Both the position numbers and the translations under genes were made by a program. A stretch of 15,431 nucleotides of DNA from Flavobacteriales bacterium UBA6969 (GTDB taxonomy: Bacteria; Bacteroidota; Bacteroidia; Flavobacteriales_D; Sanyastnellaceae). The notes under the pieces were generated by a model. It had not been told where the DNA came from and did no database searches. It saw only the letters and a program-made list of their open reading frames with translations. Shown here piece after piece: positions 6,046 through 13,594 of the stretch. Each line of letters opens with the position of its first letter. Positions within the stretch are counted from its first letter, which is position 1. The stretch spans positions 1 through 15,431 of the forward strand of contig DJYV01000174.1 of NCBI GenBank assembly GCA_002448555.1, read 5' to 3'.

Positions 6046-8370
6046 ATGCAAGAATTGAAACGCCACGTTGGGTTGGTGCTGTTGCTGCTTTTGCCGGCGG
6101 TTTTATACGGTCAAGCCACGGTCAAAGGTTTTTTGCGCAGCAAAGATTCCGGAGAGCCCATCATGTTTGCGAGCGTTTCCCTGGAAGGAACCAGCTTCGG
6201 GGTCATATCCGATATCGAAGGCTTTTACAGCCTAAGTCGGGTGCCAGCGGGAACCTATACGCTGGTGGTTTCCAGCATGGAATACGAGGGCGTATCCGAG
6301 CGCATAGAGTTGGTGGATGGAAAAATCATTACGCGCAATTTCCTGTTGGAACAGCAAGTCATCCAACTGGGCAGTGCCGAGGTGAATGCCGATCGGGAAG
6401 ATCAAACCACCAAGGTGAATATGTCGGTCGAGACCATCCGACCGAGTGATTTGAAGAAGATTCCGAGTTTTGGTGGACAGCCGGATTTGGTCCAAGCGCT
6501 GCAAGTCCTGCCGGGATTCATCAGCACGGGCGACCAAGGCGGTCAATTGTACATCCGCGGCGGATCACCCATCCAGAACAAAGTGCTGCTCGACGGCATG
6601 ATCGTGTACAATGCCTTCCACAGCATCGGCTTGTTCAGTGTGTTTGATTCGGATGTCATTGCCAATGCCGATGTCTACACCGGTGGTTTCGGCGCGAAAT
6701 TCGGGGGGCGCATTTCATCCGTGATGGACATCAAAACGCGCGACGGCAATAAGATGAAAACCCAGGGCCGCATTGGGGCGAGTCCGTTCGGCGCCAAATT
6801 GACCCTCGAAGGGCCGCTGAAGAAGCTCAACGATTCCGGAGCGGGAATCTCGTACATCCTCTCGTTGAAGCACAGCTATTTGGAGCAAACCTCCAAGGTG
6901 CTTTACGACTACGTCAACAACGATGGTGAAGGGCTGCCGTTCAATTTCACCGACGCTTATGGTAAGGTTTCCTTTGGAAGTGGAAATGGCTCAAAATTGA
7001 GCCTGTTCGGTTTCAATTTCACCGACCAGGTGAATTACCAAGCCCTTTCGGACTTGCGCTGGACCAACTACGGTGGAGGCGGGAACTTTACCATTGTGCC
7101 CAGTGGCTCGGCGATCTTGATGAACGGACACTTTGCCGCAAGCGATTATGAAATCCGGCTCAAAGAGGAAGGCCTCGAGGACCGGTACAGCGCCGTAAAC
7201 GGGTTCAATTTTGGGTTGGATTTTAAGTACATACTGGGTGAGGATGCCGTGGAGTATGGCTTGGAGGTCATTGGGATGCAAACGGACTTCCAGACGTTCA
7301 ACTCCATCGGCGTCCAGGTCGGACAGGTGGAGAACACGACGGAATTCGCAGGGTATGTGGACTACCGCATGAACCGGGGTGATTGGATCATCAACCCGAG
7401 CTTGCGCATGCAGTACTACAGTTCCATAGCGCGCTTCCGTCCTGAACCGCGGGTGGGATTGAAGTACAAAGCCAATGAGCGCCTCCGATTGAAATTTGCT
7501 GCGGGCCTGTACTCGCAAAACGTCATCAGTTCGAATTCCGATCGGGACGTTGTCAACCTGTTTTACGGTTTTCTTTCCGGTCCCGAAAACCTGCAGCGCA
7601 ACCTCTTGACCCCGGACGGGGACGTTCAAGAAGTCGTTCATTCGTTGCAGACAGCAGAGCACCTCATTTCAGGATTTGAGTTCGATTTGACCGAACGCTT
7701 GAACCTCAACGTAGAGGGGTACTTTAAGAATTTCAGCCAGTTGACCAATGCCAACCGCAACAAGCTCTTCGAAGACAACGCGCAAAACAGCGATGTGCCG
7801 GAGGTGTTGCGCAAAGATTTCATTGTAGAGACTGGCGTGGCATACGGGGCGGATGTTGTCCTGAAGTACGAAGAGCGCTCCAGCTACGTGTGGCTTGTAT
7901 ACGGTTACGGCAATGTTGATCGCTGGGACGGGTTCCGTTGGTACGACCCCGTGTTTGACCGACGGCACAACGTGAACTTAGTCGTATCTCAGGGCATCGG
8001 CCGCGACGACGCGTGGGAGGTCAGTGCGCGATGGAACCTCGGATCTGGGCTGCCATTCACGCAAACACAAGGCTTTTACCAGCCGCCCAACGTCATCGAT
8101 GGCATATCCGCCGACTACGTGGTTGCCAACAGCCAAGAGCTCGGGATTCAGTTCGCTGCCTTGAACCAAGGGCGACTGCCTGCGTACCATCGCCTGGACT
8201 TGAGTGTGCGCCGGGAATTTGAACTGGGCAACGATCAGACACTTGAATTTTCAGCCGGGGCGACGAATGTGTACAGCCGTGAAAACGTGTTTTACATCAA
8301 CCGGGTGACCGGTGACCGTGTCAACCAATTGCCCTTCTTGCCGTCCATCAGCGCTGATTGGCGCTTTTAG
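6046..8370 (+). CDS. TonB-dependent outer-membrane receptor with N-terminal carboxypeptidase-regulatory-like domain
   Basis: A 774-residue outer-membrane protein. A signal peptide (residues 1-23, ending LPAVLYGQ) is followed by a CarboxypepD_reg-like/CnaB-type beta domain (about 24-105: ATVKGFLRSKDSGEPIMFAS, then GFYSLSRVPAGTYTLVVSSM). The plug domain spans about 130-235, with PDLVQALQVLPGF, YIRGGSPIQNKVLLDGMIVY and YTGGFGAKFGGRISSVMDIK. The rest forms the beta-barrel and ends in ...SADWRF, a terminal-aromatic beta signal. At 774 residues it is shorter than SusC-type glycan importers (about 1000) and no SusD partner follows, so a siderophore, cofactor or peptide ligand is as likely as a glycan. 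Energy would come from TonB-ExbBD, which is not in this window. It follows the helicase by 19 bases and may have its own promoter. Confidence 0.93.
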   Translation: MQELKRHVGLVLLLLLPAVLYGQATVKGFLRSKDSGEPIMFASVSLEGTSFGVISDIEGFYSLSRVPAGTYTLVVSSMEYEGVSERIELVDGKIITRNFLLEQQVIQLGSAEVNADREDQTTKVNMSVETIRPSDLKKIPSFGGQPDLVQALQVLPGFISTGDQGGQLYIRGGSPIQNKVLLDGMIVYNAFHSIGLFSVFDSDVIANADVYTGGFGAKFGGRISSVMDIKTRDGNKMKTQGRIGASPFGAKLTLEGPLKKLNDSGAGISYILSLKHSYLEQTSKVLYDYVNNDGEGLPFNFTDAYGKVSFGSGNGSKLSLFGFNFTDQVNYQALSDLRWTNYGGGGNFTIVPSGSAILMNGHFAASDYEIRLKEEGLEDRYSAVNGFNFGLDFKYILGEDAVEYGLEVIGMQTDFQTFNSIGVQVGQVENTTEFAGYVDYRMNRGDWIINPSLRMQYYSSIARFRPEPRVGLKYKANERLRLKFAAGLYSQNVISSNSDRDVVNLFYGFLSGPENLQRNLLTPDGDVQEVVHSLQTAEHLISGFEFDLTERLNLNVEGYFKNFSQLTNANRNKLFEDNAQNSDVPEVLRKDFIVETGVAYGADVVLKYEERSSYVWLVYGYGNVDRWDGFRWYDPVFDRRHNVNLVVSQGIGRDDAWEVSARWNLGSGLPFTQTQGFYQPPNVIDGISADYVVANSQELGIQFAALNQGRLPAYHRLDLSVRREFELGNDQTLEFSAGATNVYSRENVFYINRVTGDRVNQLPFLPSISADWRF
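8350..8368 (+). terminator. Possible short terminator inside the receptor's last codons
   Basis: AGCGC (8350-8354), a 6-base loop and GCGCT (8361-8365) followed by TTT form a small GC-rich hairpin with a four-T run (8365-8368). It overlaps the final Ala-Asp-Trp-Arg-Phe codons just before the stop. The stem is only 5 pairs, so the call is weak, but the 10-base gap to recN leaves no other room. Confidence 0.3.
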
Positions 8371-8380
8371 AGGTTACCCA

Positions 8381-10048
8381 CTACCCTTGGAGGCCGGCGC
8401 GGAGAGAAGCCGCGTTTGCCATGGCGGCTTCGGTCACCACCGACCCGCTCAACATTCCGGCAATTTCCTCAACACGCTGGGCTTCATCAAGTGCCGTGAC
8501 GAGGGTGCGTGTGGAGCCGTGTTCGGTGGCTTTGGCCACCTTCATGTGGTGATCTGCCAAGGCAGCTACCTGCGGCAAATGCGTAACGGCAATGACTTGC
8601 TGCTCGCTGGCCATGCTGTGCATGAGGCTTGCCATTTCTTCAGCAACTTTCCCGCTCACACCGGTGTCAATTTCGTCGAGCACAATCGTGGGGAGGCTGG
8701 CTGCTCCTGTTCCGGTTGCTTTGAACGCCAGCATTAGGCGGCTCTTCTCGCCTCCAGAAGCCACTTTATGCAGGGGCAGCGCCGGGTGTCCGGGGTTGGC
8801 AGAAAAGGCGATGATGACTTCTTCAATCCCGTGTTCGTCCGGTTCAGCAAGGGGCTTCCATTCAAAAGCCAACGACGCCTCGGGCATGCTCAGGCGCTTG
8901 AGCGTAGCTTCGATGGCACCGGACAGATCTTCAGCCATTTGTTGCCGACTTCGCATCAAGGCATCGCCCGCAGTCCACGCCTTTTGGCGTTCAATTTCGA
9001 GTTCATCTTTTGCCTCGGAATAGGCTTCGTCGATGCCCGCTGCTTCGGTCAGTTGTTCCGTGAGGCTTTGTTCGAGCCGTTGCAATTCACCGGCATCCGA
9101 GGCGTGGTGCTTATGCAGGACGCGCTGGAGTTCATGGTGGATGGCGTTGAGCTGATCAAGCCGTTGGGGATTCGATTCTGTTCCTTCCGCCGTGCTTTCT
9201 ATCTCATGCACGAGGTCGTTGAGTTCGATGCGCACACTCGTCAGCCGTTCCAATAACGTTTGAAATTTGGGTCCAACGTGGCTGACTTCATCGAGGTGTT
9301 TGGTGGCCTGGTGCAGGCGGTCCAATGCGCCGGAAGCGGCGTCATTCTCACTCAGTGCTGCGAATGCCTGCGCCAACGATTCGCGGATCGCTTCACTGTT
9401 TTCAAGTAAGTCACGTTCTTCCAGCAATGCAGGCCAATCGCGCTGGTCTAAGCTGAGTGACCGGAGCTCTTCCAGCTGGTACCGGATGTACTCCAAATCC
9501 GTCTGGGGCTGGGAACGTTTCAACTCGAGCTGTGCCAGTCGGTCCTGTGCCGCTTTGAATGCGGAGTAGGCGCTTTTATATGCGCTGAGCAACTGGGGGT
9601 GCTTGGCGTTTGCGTCAATCCAAGCGAGCTGGAAGTCGCGCTGGAGCAAGAGCTTGGCGCTGTCTTGGCCGTGCAAGTCCACCAGAAGTTTCCCGAGGGA
9701 TTGAAGCAGTTGAAGCTTGACAGGCGTGTCGTTGATGAAGACCCGACCGCGTCCTTGGACCGAAAATTCACGGCGGACAATCAGCTCATCCCAGGTGTCC
9801 AGGTTGTGGCGTTCAAGCCAAGTTTGGGTACTGGGGGAACAGGAGAAGACCCCTTCAACGGTGCACCGGTCAGTTCCTGTGCGGATACTGGAGGTGTCGC
9901 TTCGACTTCCCAAGAGCAGTCCCAAGGCACCGAGAACGATGGATTTGCCCGAACCGGTCTCGCCGGTCATAGCGGACATACCGGGATGCCAGGCCAATTC
10001 GAGTGAATCGATCAAGGCGTAATTCTGGATGTTCAGGGATTTCAGCAT
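8381..10048 (-). CDS. recN: DNA repair ATPase RecN
   Basis: A 555-residue SMC-like ATPase of standard RecN length, acting in the cytoplasm at DNA double-strand breaks to hold and align broken ends for RecA-dependent repair. The head domain opens MLKSLNIQNYALIDSLELAW with Walker A GETGSGKS (29-36). The central part (about 150-360) is a charged, Leu/Glu/Gln-rich coiled-coil. The C-terminal head has the ABC signature SGGEKSR (431-437), Walker B IVLDEID with its catalytic Glu (455-461) and the H-loop region VIAVTHLPQVAALAD. The gene starts 14 bases after the DUF4835 gene, so it is probably the last gene of the bamD-rpoZ-coaBC-DUF4835-recN transcript. It converges on the TonB-dependent receptor gene with 10 bases between. 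No ribosome site is visible before ATG 10048. Confidence 0.97.
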   Translation of the reverse strand: MLKSLNIQNYALIDSLELAWHPGMSAMTGETGSGKSIVLGALGLLLGSRSDTSSIRTGTDRCTVEGVFSCSPSTQTWLERHNLDTWDELIVRREFSVQGRGRVFINDTPVKLQLLQSLGKLLVDLHGQDSAKLLLQRDFQLAWIDANAKHPQLLSAYKSAYSAFKAAQDRLAQLELKRSQPQTDLEYIRYQLEELRSLSLDQRDWPALLEERDLLENSEAIRESLAQAFAALSENDAASGALDRLHQATKHLDEVSHVGPKFQTLLERLTSVRIELNDLVHEIESTAEGTESNPQRLDQLNAIHHELQRVLHKHHASDAGELQRLEQSLTEQLTEAAGIDEAYSEAKDELEIERQKAWTAGDALMRSRQQMAEDLSGAIEATLKRLSMPEASLAFEWKPLAEPDEHGIEEVIIAFSANPGHPALPLHKVASGGEKSRLMLAFKATGTGAASLPTIVLDEIDTGVSGKVAEEMASLMHSMASEQQVIAVTHLPQVAALADHHMKVAKATEHGSTRTLVTALDEAQRVEEIAGMLSGSVVTEAAMANAASLRAGLQG

Positions 10049-10062
10049 GCTTTGGTGGAGCC

Positions 10063-10977
10063 TTAGCCCAAGATGCTGTCGTATTTCGAAATGTTGCCGG
10101 GATCCATTTGTTTCAGCACCGGAAGCAAACGTGTCTTCTCGGCCTCGGGCGCAGGGCCGAAAACTTTTAGAATTTCATCGGACTTCGCAAGGAAGAACAA
10201 CTGGAGGTTGTATGAGGAGGGTCGAATGCGGTGGGTTTGGCGCATTTCAATCAGGGCGTCCGCCATCGCCAAGCGTCCTGCTTCAACATCGTCAAACAAT
10301 TGGTCCAGTCCCATGCGGTGATAGTAGTAAAGGCAGTTGCGCACGGGACGGAAAGTTTGTGAAAGCATATTTTCAACCAACCAATAGCGGTTTTGATTGC
10401 CTTGGCTCGCTTTCCACCCTGTAGGTCCGGAGTTTTGTGCATTGGCGACAATGGTCTGCGCCTTGAGGTAGTGTGCGGTTCCTCCGTCCAACGCCATGCT
10501 GTCGTAGTCCATGCCCAAAATCATGTACGCGTAGTAGGCCAGGATGGAGGAGAGGTTGTCGCGGTATTGGTCGATGCTGAATTGGATGTTGCTGCTGCCG
10601 TCCCACGAAATTTCAAAGTCGCCATCGTTCACGAGGAGCATGGCCGAGTTGTAGTCGCTGTTGTACACAGGACGGGAGCTCTGGACCTGGATGTTGCCGC
10701 GGAAAGAGGTGGGGCTCGGCGCTTCCGAAATCGTGATTTGCATGGTGCATTCGATGCGCTCTTCAAACTGGAAGTCATCGTTCGTCCAGCGGCGTCCATT
10801 CATGAATTCCTGGATGTTCTCTTCCAAGGACTCGAAGATGGAGGCTTCGATGTTGGCAATCTGTGGCGCGATGACTTGCACCCTGCAATTCAATTCCTGC
10901 GCCACGGCTGAAGTGCCCCAGGCCATGCCCAAACCGAACAAAATGCAAGTCAAACCAGATCGAAGGGAGGTATTCAT
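10063..10977 (-). CDS. DUF4835 family exported protein (PorD-like, linked to type IX secretion)
   Basis: A 304-residue protein with a signal peptide (about 1-27, ending SAVAQ) and mature start ELNCRVQVIAPQIAN. The arrangement ELNC-V-x-V, then FESLEENIQEFMNGRRWTND, and later ILAYYAYMILGMDYDSMAL and NCLYYYHRMGLDQLFDD, is what I know as the DUF4835 family of Bacteroidota. Some annotation sources name this family PorD and place it with the type IX secretion system. I treat that as a label rather than proven function. It should be periplasmic or attached to the outer membrane. Its ATG overlaps the coaBC stop by 4 bases (ATGA, 10974-10977), showing translational coupling, and recN follows 14 bases later. 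Cysteines at residue 31 and in the NCLYYY segment are the only ones that stand out in the mature protein. Confidence 0.88.
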   Translation of the reverse strand: MNTSLRSGLTCILFGLGMAWGTSAVAQELNCRVQVIAPQIANIEASIFESLEENIQEFMNGRRWTNDDFQFEERIECTMQITISEAPSPTSFRGNIQVQSSRPVYNSDYNSAMLLVNDGDFEISWDGSSNIQFSIDQYRDNLSSILAYYAYMILGMDYDSMALDGGTAHYLKAQTIVANAQNSGPTGWKASQGNQNRYWLVENMLSQTFRPVRNCLYYYHRMGLDQLFDDVEAGRLAMADALIEMRQTHRIRPSSYNLQLFFLAKSDEILKVFGPAPEAEKTRLLPVLKQMDPGNISKYDSILG

Positions 10978-12179
10978 GAATCGAAGGAGTTCAAAAGGGT
11001 GCGCACAATGTCTTCAGCCACTTCGGCCTTGGACTTCAACTCAAATTTATGGGAATTGCCGCCTTTTTCGAAGATGGTGACCTGGTTGGTGTCGGTCTCA
11101 AAACCGGCTCCAGGGACGCTGGTCGAATTCAGGACGATGAAGTCGGCCTTCTTGCGTTCCAATTTGGACTGGGCACTGGCGGTTCCTTCGTCCGTTTCCA
11201 AGGCGAAACCTACGACGGTTTGGTGAGCGGCTTTGCTGTGGCCCCAAGCGGCGAGGATATCCTGGGTGGATTCCAGTTGAATCGCTTCAGGCAATTCGTC
11301 CTTGTGTAGCTTCTTGTTCGACGGCGCGGCTGGTCGTGCATCGGCTACCGCTGCAGCTGCAACGGCGATGTCTGTGGATGGAAACCGCTGCACAGCGGCA
11401 TCGAACATTTCTTGGGCTGTTTGGACCTTCACCACATCGTGAACGCCTTCGGGTGCAGATAATTGTACAGGCCCCGAGACAAGGGTGACTTCAGCACCGA
11501 GCCGGATGAACGCGTCGGCCAATGCGTAGCCCATTTTGCCCGAACTGCGGTTGCCAATGAAGCGCACCGCGTCAATGGGTTCATGCGTCGGTCCAGCGGT
11601 AATGAGCACTTTCTTGCCGCGCAAAGGCGCAGAAGCTGCGAACCACGATTCCATCCAATCGGCGATTTGTTCGGGTTCGGCCATGCGCCCCTTGCCCTCC
11701 AATCCGGAAGCGAGTGGGCCCGATTCGGGTTCGATGATGCCGACACCGCGCTCGGAGAGGGTTTTGAGGTTCTGCTGTGTGGCAGGGTGGGTGAACATGT
11801 CAAGGTCCATGGCCGGCGCTACAACAACGGGGCATCGGCTGCTCAAATGCACAGCAAGCAGAAAACTATCGCCTGCGCCTTGCACCATGCTGCTCATGGT
11901 TTGGGCCGTTGCTGGTGCGATGAGGAAGACATCGGCCCAGAGGCCGAGCTCGACGTGGTTGGTCCAGGTGCCCTGATCCACGCTTTCCGTAAAGTCGCTG
12001 TATACCCGGTGATCGGTCAGCGTGGCGAGGGTAAGGGGGGTGATGAATTCCGTCGCCGCTTTGGACATGACGACGCGCACTTCTGCTCCGCGGCGTTGAA
12101 GCTCACGGGCGAGTAGCGCGGATTTGTAGGCAGCGATGCTGCCTGTAATGCCCAGAAGAATGCGTTTGTTGTGCAACAT
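10974..12179 (-). CDS. coaBC: Bifunctional phosphopantothenoylcysteine decarboxylase / phosphopantothenate-cysteine ligase
   Basis: A 401-residue cytoplasmic enzyme for two consecutive steps of coenzyme A synthesis: joining cysteine to 4'-phosphopantothenate, then FMN-dependent decarboxylation to 4'-phosphopantetheine. The N-terminal CoaC part (1-180) has the flavin-binding start ILLGITGSIAAYKS, the active-site His75 in NHVELGLWAD, and APAT. The C-terminal CoaB part begins near 187 with KKVLITAGPTHEPIDAVRFI and GNRSSGKMG, followed by AAAAVADARPA, the lysine segment SNKKLHKDE, and VVGFALETDEG. Two CoaC positions differ from the E. coli enzyme: PAMN reads PAMD (Asp125) and the active-site clamp Cys is Ser159 in LASGLEG. 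It lies 27 bases after rpoZ, where GGCGG/CCGCC (12199-12180, minus strand) could fold against the start codon, and it overlaps the DUF4835 gene by 4 bases. Confidence 0.96.
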   Translation of the reverse strand: MLHNKRILLGITGSIAAYKSALLARELQRRGAEVRVVMSKAATEFITPLTLATLTDHRVYSDFTESVDQGTWTNHVELGLWADVFLIAPATAQTMSSMVQGAGDSFLLAVHLSSRCPVVVAPAMDLDMFTHPATQQNLKTLSERGVGIIEPESGPLASGLEGKGRMAEPEQIADWMESWFAASAPLRGKKVLITAGPTHEPIDAVRFIGNRSSGKMGYALADAFIRLGAEVTLVSGPVQLSAPEGVHDVVKVQTAQEMFDAAVQRFPSTDIAVAAAAVADARPAAPSNKKLHKDELPEAIQLESTQDILAAWGHSKAAHQTVVGFALETDEGTASAQSKLERKKADFIVLNSTSVPGAGFETDTNQVTIFEKGGNSHKFELKSKAEVAEDIVRTLLNSFDS

Positions 12180-12206
12180 GGCGGGATGATGACTCCGCCT
12201 GTCGGC

Positions 12207-12569
12207 TTATGCGTCGGCGTCAGCCGCTTCTCCGGCTTCTTCGCCTTCTACCGGATCATTGATACCGATGAGGTCTTGGCCGAGTTCAGCAATGGCAATG
12301 CTGTGTGGCTTCGGCAAACGCTCATAAAAGCGAGAGATTTCGATTTGCTCTCGGTTCTCGAACACTTCTTCCAAGGAATCCGTGGGAGTGATGAACTCCT
12401 CGAGCTTGGCATTCAGCTCTTGTTTCATCTCTACAGCCAATTGGTTGCTGCGGCTGCTCAGGACAACGATGGTCTCGAACAAATTGCCAGTTCCCTGTTG
12501 CTCCAACGAGTGGTTGTCGCGCGTTTCGGTGGACTTATCCGCCTTGATGGATTTGAAATTCGTGCTCAT
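12207..12569 (-). CDS. rpoZ: DNA-directed RNA polymerase omega subunit (Bacteroidota Rpb6-like type)
   Basis: A 120-residue protein of the long omega form found in Bacteroidota. The core is GNLFETIVVLSSRSNQLAVE (about 28-47), matching the RpoZ/Rpb6 segment that grips the C-terminal tail of the beta-prime subunit, and a second part reads FENREQIEISRFYERLPKPH. The tail after about residue 105 is acidic and low in complexity (Glu, Ala, Asp). It helps to assemble and stabilise RNA polymerase. The ATG at 12569 overlaps the bamD stop by 4 bases (ATGA), so the two are translationally coupled; coaBC follows after 27 bases. Confidence 0.9.
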   Translation of the reverse strand: MSTNFKSIKADKSTETRDNHSLEQQGTGNLFETIVVLSSRSNQLAVEMKQELNAKLEEFITPTDSLEEVFENREQIEISRFYERLPKPHSIAIAELGQDLIGINDPVEGEEAGEAADADA

Positions 12570-13417
12570 TCGATAGGTCGATTTGCCGCCAGGTTGTCAA
12601 TGGCTTTCACGCTCCTGTCGTGGACGTTTTGCGCTTGGGCCATGTACTGACTTTCCGGATAGCGGGCCACAAAGGTAAGGAAAGCTTCGATGGTATCGTT
12701 ATAGCGTTCCAATTTCCTTCGTTCGGTGCTCAATTCAGCGTACTGGAAGTAGCTGTCGACAATGAGCCATTGAATTTGTTCGCGGTATGGCGTGTCCGGA
12801 TATTCCTTCAGCGCGTTTTCGAAGGCGATGACGGCGCTCTTGTAGTTTTCTGTATGGTAATAGGTGTATGCAGACTCGAAGGACTTGACTTCCAATTTGT
12901 GCCGCAACTCATCCACCATGACTTGGCTGGAGTCGCGGAAGGTACTGGCGGGGTAACGATCCATAAACAGTTGAAACTCTTCGATGGCCTGTTCCGTTTC
13001 GAGCTGGTCCAGGGAAGGTTTTGGACTGAGTAGGTAGCTGCACACGGCACTTTCAAACTGTGCTTCTTCGGCGCGGGGGTCGTTCGGGAAGGTCTTCGCG
13101 AACATTTTGAAATAGTACCGAGCCAAATAGTAGTCTCCGACGCACCGGTGGGCTTTGGCAAAATTGTACTGCGCGTCGACCGAGCGCTCCGTCCCGTGGG
13201 TCAAGCTGACCACCTCTTCCAAAAGGGGCAAGGCTCCATAGCATTTGTTCGAGTCCAAAAACCCAAGTGCACGCTCGTATTTGTAATCGAGGTCCGTGCT
13301 CTTCATGATCTTGTTGTACTCGCTGCAGCCGGTGCCGGCCAACAGCAACGCACCCACGAAAAGCACCGCGCAGCAGGCGGCTAAAATGGACGGTTGATTC
13401 GGAGTCGGGTTGTTCAT
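12566..13417 (-). CDS. bamD: Outer-membrane protein assembly factor BamD (TPR lipoprotein)
   Basis: A 283-residue lipoprotein starting at ATG 13417. The signal sequence ends LLLAGTGC, with the predicted lipidated Cys31. The Gly at -3 is unusual, since Leu or Val is more common there. The mature part begins CSEYNKIMKSTDLDYKYERA, followed by YYLARYYFKMFAKTFPNDPR (TPR), PSLDQLETEQAIEEFQLFMD, and further repeats with TFRDS, EYPDTPYREQ and RYPESQYMAQ. This order of TPR units is the BamD/YfiO pattern. BamD works with BamA at the inner face of the outer membrane to fold beta-barrels such as the TonB-dependent receptor in this window. It is the first gene of the cluster and probably carries its promoter. 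Starts up to 13507 would add a charged leader before the signal sequence and were rejected. Confidence 0.94.
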   Translation of the reverse strand: MNNPTPNQPSILAACCAVLFVGALLLAGTGCSEYNKIMKSTDLDYKYERALGFLDSNKCYGALPLLEEVVSLTHGTERSVDAQYNFAKAHRCVGDYYLARYYFKMFAKTFPNDPRAEEAQFESAVCSYLLSPKPSLDQLETEQAIEEFQLFMDRYPASTFRDSSQVMVDELRHKLEVKSFESAYTYYHTENYKSAVIAFENALKEYPDTPYREQIQWLIVDSYFQYAELSTERRKLERYNDTIEAFLTFVARYPESQYMAQAQNVHDRSVKAIDNLAANRPIE

Positions 13418-13424
13418 GCGTCTG

Positions 13425-13432
13425 CGAAGGTA
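13425..13432 (-). promoter_or_regulatory. Candidate -7 box (TACCTTCG) of the bamD cluster
   Basis: On the minus strand TACCTTCG fits TAnnTTTG with one change and ends 7 bases before ATG 13417. A TTCG at 13453-13450 lies 17 bases upstream and could be a degenerate -33 element. If real, the bamD transcript has almost no leader. Confidence 0.35.
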
Positions 13433-13566
13433 ATTCCTCCTTGGAATTCCGAACTCCGCGTGGATGCAATTTTGAAAACTTAACCCTCGCCCTTCATCCC
13501 ATACCACTGTGAATACAAAACGAATAATGTGGCCTTAAAAATGCTGATTAACTGCGAATCACATAG

Positions 13567-13574
13567 TAAGTTTG
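13567..13574 (+). promoter_or_regulatory. Candidate -7 box (TAAGTTTG) of the PLP enzyme-truA pair
   Basis: TAAGTTTG is a full match to TAnnTTTG and lies 20 bases before the TTG at 13595. Transcription from about 13580 could not include the upstream in-frame ATG at 13541, which argues for the TTG start. The -33 position is poor (GCTG at 13543-13546, spacing 20). Confidence 0.4.
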
Positions 13575-13594
13575 CGCCTTTAAACCCTTGTACT

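Noticed and set aside
6991..7662. Open frame of 223 codons on the minus strand within the TonB-dependent receptor
   Set aside because: It is antisense to barrel-coding sequence and shows no motif.
8347..8358. Perfect 12-base palindrome ATCAGCGCTGAT near the end of the receptor gene
   Set aside because: It lies within conserved terminal codons, has no second copy that I noticed, and more simply overlaps the small hairpin already listed.
11463..12116. Open frame of 217 codons on the plus strand over coaBC
   Set aside because: It is antisense to a complete CoaC domain and has no recognisable content.
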